A stretch of 64,000 nucleotides of DNA, from NCBI GenBank assembly GCA_947652605.1, contig OX393576.1, positions 47,220,966 through 47,284,965 of the forward strand. Direction: 5' to 3'. This document shows positions 57,731 through 64,000 of the stretch, in pieces (position 1 is the stretch's first letter; every line of letters begins with the position of its first letter). Position numbers and translations under genes: made by a program. Below the pieces are notes generated by a model. The model searched no databases. It was not told the DNA's origin and was given only the letters and a program-made list of their open reading frames with translations. Source of the stretch: Elmis aenea. Its lineage: Eukaryota > Arthropoda > Insecta > Coleoptera > Elmidae.

Positions 57731-58874
57731 CAGAGCCTTGTTGAAACAAATCTATTGTATCTTCGATGAGCGCTCGGCCTTGGATATTTATTATGGCGAA
57801 TTTCAAGAAAAATACAAATTTTTAAGCAACTTAGAGCTGTGTTAAATCAGTTTTTCTTGCAAAACCGTAATATTTCATTTTAAATAAAACTTTAATGCAA
57901 TATTTAAAAGTTAATTACCGGCGACTCTCTTCAATGTTTGCTCTAAAAAAATTCCATTTACTCAAAAGTCTAAAGTCTCGATTATAACAGTAAGAGACGA
58001 GCAAGGGGTAATCAATGAAGAGTAAGCAAATCCCGTGTTTGCACAAACTTATTTTTCTTGCGCTGCTTTAGTTATCTCCTCTCGACCTATAAAATAAAGT
58101 AATTTAACGGACGTGTGGTTTAATCTGCTTGGCAAATTTGAAATAAGCGATTCGACTCTTGGAATTTGTATTTCGGATGCAAATGGATGATAAATGATAG
58201 GATTTTCTTATTCAAACTCAAGAAACAAATGCGGTCGACATACGGAATGCCAAGTTTGTTGACCTTAGCTACTGAACTGCTAATATTGAACATTCTTTCC
58301 GATTGACAAGCCAGATTTTACATTTTATTGCTTAAACGTTACCTTTCCTTCGGCGGTTATCCGTTCCGCGAATTCCTGAAGCGAAATAGTCCCTTAAATG
58401 TAACTTATTTAAGAAAACTGTAAAAATGCATTTTTTGTAATCGTTTAATTAATTATAGGTATTATTTATCAACATTCGAACAATGGTAAGAGAACTTCCA
58501 AATCATAGGGTACCAAAAACAGTGTGTAATGACGATTGTTCATTACCCGAATGTGAATACAATTATTGTTGGGATGTTTTTAAGTAGATACGTGATAAAA
58601 ATATTGGTCGTGCGCGACTATTCTAAGTGGCTGATAATTAGTGCAATTTCTCAGGTTTATAAAATCCTTTATCATTTATATTATATTTGGGGTCGTGTCT
58701 AGACAAGGTAAGGTGCCTTTGAGGAAATTCACTGTAATGTATGCTTTTTGTTCATGAAAACATGCAACAAAAATATACACTTAAAACATCAACGTTTTTC
58801 ACTTCTTTTTTTTAAATTTTAAGCTGAAATATGATTTTACTTTTTTGGAATTTATGTGAACTTTTATGTTTATA
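57731..58874. other. AT-rich non-coding spacer
   Basis: No supported feature. Confidence 0.5.
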
Positions 58875-59824
58875 CGAGGCGCGTTTTATAAGTAAGTAGC
58901 GTTTGATAGAAAAAGAACACAACGCCACTTTTTTAAACAATTTTATTTTTATATGAACGCCTGGACCTTATTCTACTTTGTTACCAAAATTTCCACCTAT
59001 ATTAAGGCATTTGTCGTATCTTTTGTATTCCATTCTCATAGAAATCTGCCGCCTGATTTGCAAAACGATCCCTCTACTGAGCATGCAAAGCTTTTGTTTT
59101 GGATTGCACGACGCATTTTAGTTAAGGGCTCACAATATGTCTCAGCATAAACTATGTCCCCCGAGGTAAAACATCCACAAGCAACACCCTCTGCCTGTCC
59201 CAAAACACAGTACACATGATTTTTCGGGCTGAAATTGTTTGCTCGTGCACCTCAGTCAGCATTTTTGGTAGCCAGCGTACGCACACCCGATAATTTAAGC
59301 GTTCTTTTACAATTTTATAGAGAATACTTCTTGAAACTTGAGGAAACACATTAGATAATGATGCACTCGTAAAGCGTTAGTTTTCTTGAATTTGTTCATC
59401 AACATTCTGCACCAGGTCATCGTTAATGACGGACGGTCGCCCACTTCGTCTGTCATCGTGCACGTTTGTATGGCCATTTTTAAATGCTCTAACCAATTTT
59501 CTTCGCATTCCTTCACCCATCACGTTTTCTCCTTACACTTCATGTATCTGCCGATGAAGTTCGGCCGCTTTCACATCTCTTAGATTTAAGAAACGAATTA
59601 CAGCGCGTATTTTACAATCCGCGGGATTTTCAATGGCAAATAACTTGCCCGAATAAGGTTTTTTAAAAAAAAAATAGCACTGCACACAATCACATACGCA
59701 ATACAAACCAACCCTTAAAAAGCCAGCGCAACATGTCCGTTAATAACGAAATTATTTTGATGGGGCATCTTCGCCGTTGGGGCATCTATCCCGGACTTAC
59801 CCTACTTTAAAAAAACGTGCCTCG
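58875..59824 (-). mobile_element. Mariner element, internally deleted
   Basis: TA (58873-58874 and 59825-59826) borders CGAGGCGCGTTTTATAAG and the inverse of CGAGGCACGTTTTTTT. The transposase runs on the minus strand. At 950 bp it is shorter than a full mariner (about 1.3 kb), because the centre of the gene has been lost. Confidence 0.85.
58950..59645 (-). pseudogene. Mariner transposase, internally deleted
   Basis: From about 59640 it reads CKIRAVIRFLNLRDVKAAEL and HRQIHEV, then a stop, the first DNA-binding helices. RRKLVRAFKNGHTNVHDDRR and SGRPSVINDDLVQNV follow in an adjacent frame. Then come FPQVSRSILYKIVKERLNYR (second helix-turn-helix), WLPKMLTEVHEQ, and directly ISARKIMCTVFWDRQRVLLV. 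In a normal mariner the VTGDE catalytic motif lies between those last two, so a deletion removed it. After MRRAIQNK the QDNAxxH and SPDL motifs are also missing, and the frame-shifted C-terminus (NQAADFYENGIQK) follows. It is inactive. Confidence 0.87.
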
Positions 59825-59836
59825 TATTTATATTAT

Positions 59837-60281
59837 TGTCACGGTTATTGTGTAAATATTCCAGCAACCACTCACTCGCTCAGTAAATGAAACACTCGCT
59901 TGGCATAAATTATATTTATTAACAACAAACACTGATAATACACTTATATCCACAATAATGCTCACAGAGCACGGGGCGCAACTCAAATAGTTGCCAAATT
60001 CAATCCAAACAGTTGCCAAACGCAACGAAACAGTTGCCAAATGCAACCCAAACAGTTGCCAAACGTAACGAAACAGTTGCCAAACGCAACTTAACAACTT
60101 GGCGCAACTTTTATAGTTGAACCAACGCACTTGCAAACTCACTTCCAAATGCCCTACAGGGGCCGTTGGAAGAGCAAGTTCAACTCGCCCGCAAACCACG
60201 GTGTCTGCCCAGCAAGTCCCCGTTGAAATCTAAGGTTTTCGCAAAACCATCCCCACACCGAATTTCCTCGCGACCGTTACA
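59837..60281 (-). mobile_element. Solo LTR, Gypsy-like
   Basis: The 445-bp block has TG…CA ends. Read on the minus strand it starts TGTAACGGTCGCGAGG and ends ACCGTGACA, as in many insect Gypsy LTRs, and it contains an AATAAA signal near 59915. No internal retroelement sequence, primer-binding site or polypurine tract adjoins either side. The 4-5-bp flanks do not match, so a target duplication is not preserved. A tandem array lies inside it. The minus frame of 123 codons (59828-60199) across it is not a gene. Confidence 0.58.
59980..60105. repeat. Tandem array of a 20-bp unit in the solo LTR
   Basis: Five to six imperfect units of AAACAGTTGCCAAACGCAAC, with AACG or AACCC variants, lie head to tail. 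Confidence 0.85.
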
Positions 60282-60741
60282 AAACTTGGGTGGTTTATTT
60301 CGCCCAAAGCGTAGGAAAGTCCAATGACATCAATAAAGTCCTCTTACATTTTAACACAATGGCTGGAAAGTCCAATTCTATCAATAAAGTGTCAATGCAC
60401 AATAGCAACGCACTTCCTGCTTAGCTTGGGCGGAGGAGCTAAGCGCTCTATGGGGTTTATTATGGGTCCAATTTCGCCCGACATCTCCAATGTGCCCATA
60501 CCGACATGCACCTTTGAAAATAATTTAGCAAAAGTATAGCTGTGACATTATTACTTTGTTGTAATTTTGCTAAATATATTATGTATGTCTTCCTTTACCT
60601 AAATGGAAACTACTAATGAAAATTTTACCCTTACTAAAACTTATTTCATGGGTGTGGGGGCCATCTGATTTAAAAAAATTAAAATTAGAATATATTTTGC
60701 CATACAACTGTAATTTTTGATGATAGTAAAGTACTCTACAC
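60282..60741. other. Spacer with a short direct duplication
   Basis: GGAAAGTCCAATGACATCAA and its continuation (60313-60339) recur with a few changes at 60366-60392. No coding region is recognised. Confidence 0.4.
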
Positions 60742-60973
60742 CAGTGGTTCTTAACCTTTTAGTAGTCGCGACCCCCTTAATATCCTAAAATATTTGCGCG
60801 GCTCCCTAGTTTGTGGTAACAATAATGGTTCGAGTAAAATAAGGAGCAAAAAATTATTTTTTTAAAGACTTCAATATTTTAAAAAGTAAAAACGTTTAAT
60901 AAATTGTTCGCGGGCCCCCTTAAAATCTTTCACGGCCCCCAGGGGGCCGCGGTTCCCCGGTTAAGAATCGCTG
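60742..60973. mobile_element. hAT MITE, 232 bp
   Basis: The ends CAGTGGTTCTTAACC and GGTTAAGAATCGCTG are inverted. The flanks CTCTACAC (60734-60741) and CTCTACAT (60974-60981) are an 8-bp duplication with one mismatch. CGGCCCCC-type sub-terminal sequence is usual for this group. Confidence 0.9.
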
Positions 60974-60981
60974 CTCTACAT

Positions 60982-62512
60982 TATCTAACTTTGCATTAAA
61001 ACACGTTTGAATATGTTAAATTAAAAAAAAATCGCTTGCGGCGCATTTTATCTTTCCCCCCACTTTTTTGTGTCGATCTCTGTTTGCTTTTGGAAAAATC
61101 AAGAGTAAGAAAGTAAGCAACCTTGCAAACTGTTTTGCGTAATTTTTTAAAGCAGTACAACCATCAAATTATTTGCGTTACAAATCTATCACCAATTAAT
61201 AACATCAGTTATTCAATTGGATAATATAAATAGTGTTTTTCACTAAATTAGCAGGTCTATCAAAATAAATATTCGCTACCAGAAATTTAAACAGATTATT
61301 CGCATCAGTAAACAACGCAGTGTTCACGTTTATTAGTATTTGCTTGTATGTTAATCTAGAATTATAACAGCATGTCGATTCCTATATAAACAGACCCCTA
61401 TTGTCGTAATCTCTCAATATCTAGAATCAATAATGTTGTTTGGCCGCAAAATAAGCTACCAATGTGATGTTTGTGTAGGCGTACAAAAAATTTCACTTCT
61501 TTGACGGTAACACAATGAATAAATCAGCAAAGGCAAAGTGTTTACTACATGTTATTGGGCAATAAAACTTTTAAGGATTCATTTATTTCTGTATTAATAA
61601 CATTTACGTTTACTTGTAGTAACGAGAAAACTGGGCGAAATTATGATGGAAGTGTTGTGCATGTTGTGCAATTGGTACAGTGTCGTGTTGCGTCATGATA
61701 AAATGATAATGTAAAAAAAAACAAGTTCCGTAAAATAAAGAAAGATGGTCATTGACATTGATAAAAAAAAATTAACATAATTGTAGTATATAGACAATAG
61801 ACATATTACCGAAGACCGGAGCAACTAAACTATTAATACTACTGCACAATCTAGATCTAGATTAAATAGTGATTGAAGATTGTAGTGAAGCGGTTATGTT
61901 GTTTATTATTAATATAAATACTATTATAATTGGTTTAAAGGCCAAATTAATTAACATGCATTAATATTATATCAATATTAAGATTCAAATAATCTGCCCT
62001 CTTAGTAAAAGTTAAAAGTTTTTGTTCTAGTTCTAAAAAGTTAAATATTGCTTTCGTATGCAATCACGTTCTTTAAGACGAATTATCGTTCCGAATAAAA
62101 CTAGATATGAATACACATTAATTATGACTTTGTGTAATGAGAGCCTTCGCTGAAGATACCACTTTTAAAACTATGTAATTGCAGCACGTGCTGTTGGTCT
62201 AATTGGACGCTATTGAAGCGTATAAATATTGTAATTTTGAGCTAATAAGTATCATAACTAGCATATAACTAATTCCCAGCATATACCTACCCATAATTAC
62301 TTAAAGAAAAACTGAAATCATTTTGTGGCAAATAACGTTTTCAAGTACAAATTTTAATTGCATAACTTTAGCACTATCCAGCTTGAAGTGCTATACAACA
62401 AATGTTTTTCAAAACGTGAATTTTTCTTTAAATTGTTAAAAATTATGAATGATATTTAAAATTCAAGGCTTGGCGTAGAGATTTTGCTTATCTTAAAAGT
62501 CGATTAAATAAT
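60982..62512. other. AT-rich non-coding spacer
   Basis: No supported feature. Confidence 0.5.
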
Positions 62513-63645
62513 AATGATTTGTTGGACTTCTTTATTACCTACTACCAAAATCTCTTCAAACTACATAATAGTGAAAGAGAATTTTGATGTAGACTCGGAC
62601 CAATCTCCTGTAATCCTAATACTAAGTAAAAAAATAATCAAGAAAGAACATAACCCAACATTAATAAATAGAAAGCTGACTGGGAAGAATTCCAAGAGGA
62701 ATTATTGAACTATATACAGCTGAATGTTCCGCTGAAGACTAAAGAGCAACTAAATCAAGGAACCGAAAATCCGAAACAGACATACAACAGCTGCCTGGAA
62801 AAATAAAGCTGAAACCATGAAATTATTGGCTGGTTGCAACTACCCATTGGTAATTGGAAAATTAGTGGCAAAAAAAAAGAAACTAAGGAAAAAGTGGCAA
62901 CAAACAAGAGTACCATACGACAAACTAGATTAAACAGTGCTACCCAAATACTAAGAAGAGAAATTATAGAGTTAAAAACTGAATCTTTAAACAAGTCCCT
63001 ACCTATCAGAGCTAACAGATGGTAGGAAAGTAGACTATTTCCTCTGGAAGGTTACCAAACATCTGAAACCGTGCATGCATAGCTCACCCAACAGATTCTT
63101 AGATGGAAACTGGGCAAAGACCAATCAGCAAAAAGAAAAAGTGTTTGCTAACCACTTAGAACAAACTTTTCAGTCAAATGATAGTCAGTTTGTGCAAGAA
63201 CTACCACAACATGAAGGTGTAGAAATAAATATTGACCTAGTAATTTCAAAAGAAGTTGCAGAAGAAATTAAAACCAATATTAGCCCAAAAAAGGTTCCAG
63301 GATATGACCTCGTGACCAGAGAAATACTCAAGCAGCTGCCTAGGAAAGCAATAGTAAAACTTACTTACCTGATAAACGCGGCACTGAAACATGTGCCTGA
63401 CGTCTGGTAAGTGGCTAAAGTTATATATGATTGCCAAACCTGGTTAACATCCGAACGATGCGATGTCTCATTATACAGATCTATTTCGTTACTCTCAATA
63501 GTTTGAATTTAGTAACAGGCACTCGACAATCGATCAGGTTCATCGAATAACGGACATCATTGACAAAGCGTTCGAAGAAAAGAAAATATGCTTAGCTATA
63601 TTCTTAGACGTAGCCCAGGCGTTTGGAGAAGTACCTGGTCTTTAA
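62513..63645 (+). pseudogene. Jockey-like LINE, truncated at both ends
   Basis: The reading starts inside the endonuclease tail with NFDVDSDQSPVILILS (SDxSPV is the last endonuclease motif). It crosses the linker in several frames (KKLRKKWQQTRVPYDKLD, RQTRLNSATQILRREIIELK). The clearest frame, 63075-63410, includes SPNRFLDGNWAKTNQQKEKV and FANHLEQTF, then PKKVPGYDLVTREILKQLP and IVKLTYLINAALK, the start of the RT domain. After gaps it reaches RSISLLSIV and HRITDIIDKAFEEKK, and finally CLAIFLDVAQAFGEV. That is RT motif A, with the usual AFD changed to AFG. It ends there. Stops, frame changes and deletions make it inactive. Confidence 0.85.
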
Positions 63646-64000
63646 GAATATTAGAATAAAATTGTAGGTTAGTCCCTCTAGACTAGTAGCAATATTTTTA
63701 GTAAGAGAGAGAGAAAAAGTTTGCATAGGTTGATACTAAATAGGATCATTAAAAAAAATTTTGTTCCGATGTAACTGTATAGTTTATTATATGTATGAAC
63801 TAAATTGTAGGTTTACACTTTAAAAGTTGATAAGTGCCATGTTGATTTGTATTGGGGAATTATTTATGAAATAGGAATTTAAAATATTGCAGGCAAAACT
63901 TACATTTTTCGTACATAATTTTTTTTTTAAGTTCATGAAACATCAAACATATGTATATTTACAAGGAAGATGGCAAAACTTAAACGTTTACTTGACATCC
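63646..64000. other. AT-rich non-coding spacer
   Basis: Only a short GA-rich run (63703-63717) is notable. Confidence 0.45.

Noticed and set aside
59828..60199. 123-codon minus frame with WQLFxxxWQLF repeats
   Set aside because: It is the 20-bp tandem array of the solo LTR read in frame.

Overview
The window looks like non-coding euchromatin from an arthropod, most likely an insect. It is strongly AT-rich with no long open reading frame, no recognisable host gene and no tRNA or rRNA gene. It carries a very high density of decayed eukaryotic transposons: Tc1/mariner, pogo, MULE, hAT, PIF/Harbinger and piggyBac-type DNA elements, RTE-like and Jockey-like LINEs, and one solo LTR. Every coding trace I can support is a broken piece of a transposase or a reverse transcriptase. 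I cannot name the species from sequence alone.

Layout. 1-6.4 kb: AT-rich spacer, a short MITE, a mariner-like element with very long inverted ends (3372-4290), a LINE scrap and a piece of a 430-bp repeat. 6.4-9.8 kb: a nest in which a pogo-type element (6401-9828) holds a MULE (6505-8131, exact 9-bp target duplication), which holds a hAT MITE (7605-7848, exact 8-bp duplication); a separate foldback (9015-9704) sits in the same pogo element. 9.8-14.5 kb: spacer, a foldback MITE and a tandem 155-bp repeat. 14.5-24.3 kb: two copies of the 430-bp repeat, a decayed LINE, one arm of a foldback family, GGAGTCGG-rich hAT-like debris, a LINE tail and a Harbinger element with a transposase N-terminus. 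25.9-28.7 kb: a hAT element split by a 1.5-kb foldback, followed by mariner transposase debris. 28.7-40 kb: mostly spacer with a LINE tail, a hAT MITE, a GC-rich block with a G15 run, a near-perfect hairpin, a GGTGACC-ended TA element and a duplicated 480-bp repeat. 40.0-41.6 kb: a hAT element split by a foldback. 43.0-46.1 kb: LINE inside LINE with 260-bp flanking direct repeats, and a third LINE split by a hAT MITE. 47.3-50.4 kb: a Foldback-type element made of 14-16-bp tandem units, then more foldback copies. 50.4-64 kb: spacer, a piggyBac-type MITE, the 430-bp repeat again, a motif-rich block, a mariner relic, a solo LTR, a hAT MITE and a Jockey-like LINE.

There is no operon or pathway. 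The relationships are between mobile elements: who inserted into whom, which can be read from intact target duplications. The least ordinary structures are the foldbacks with long, mosaic or tandem-repeat arms, and the 260-bp direct repeats flanking a LINE insertion. I found no convincing new host system or defence locus.
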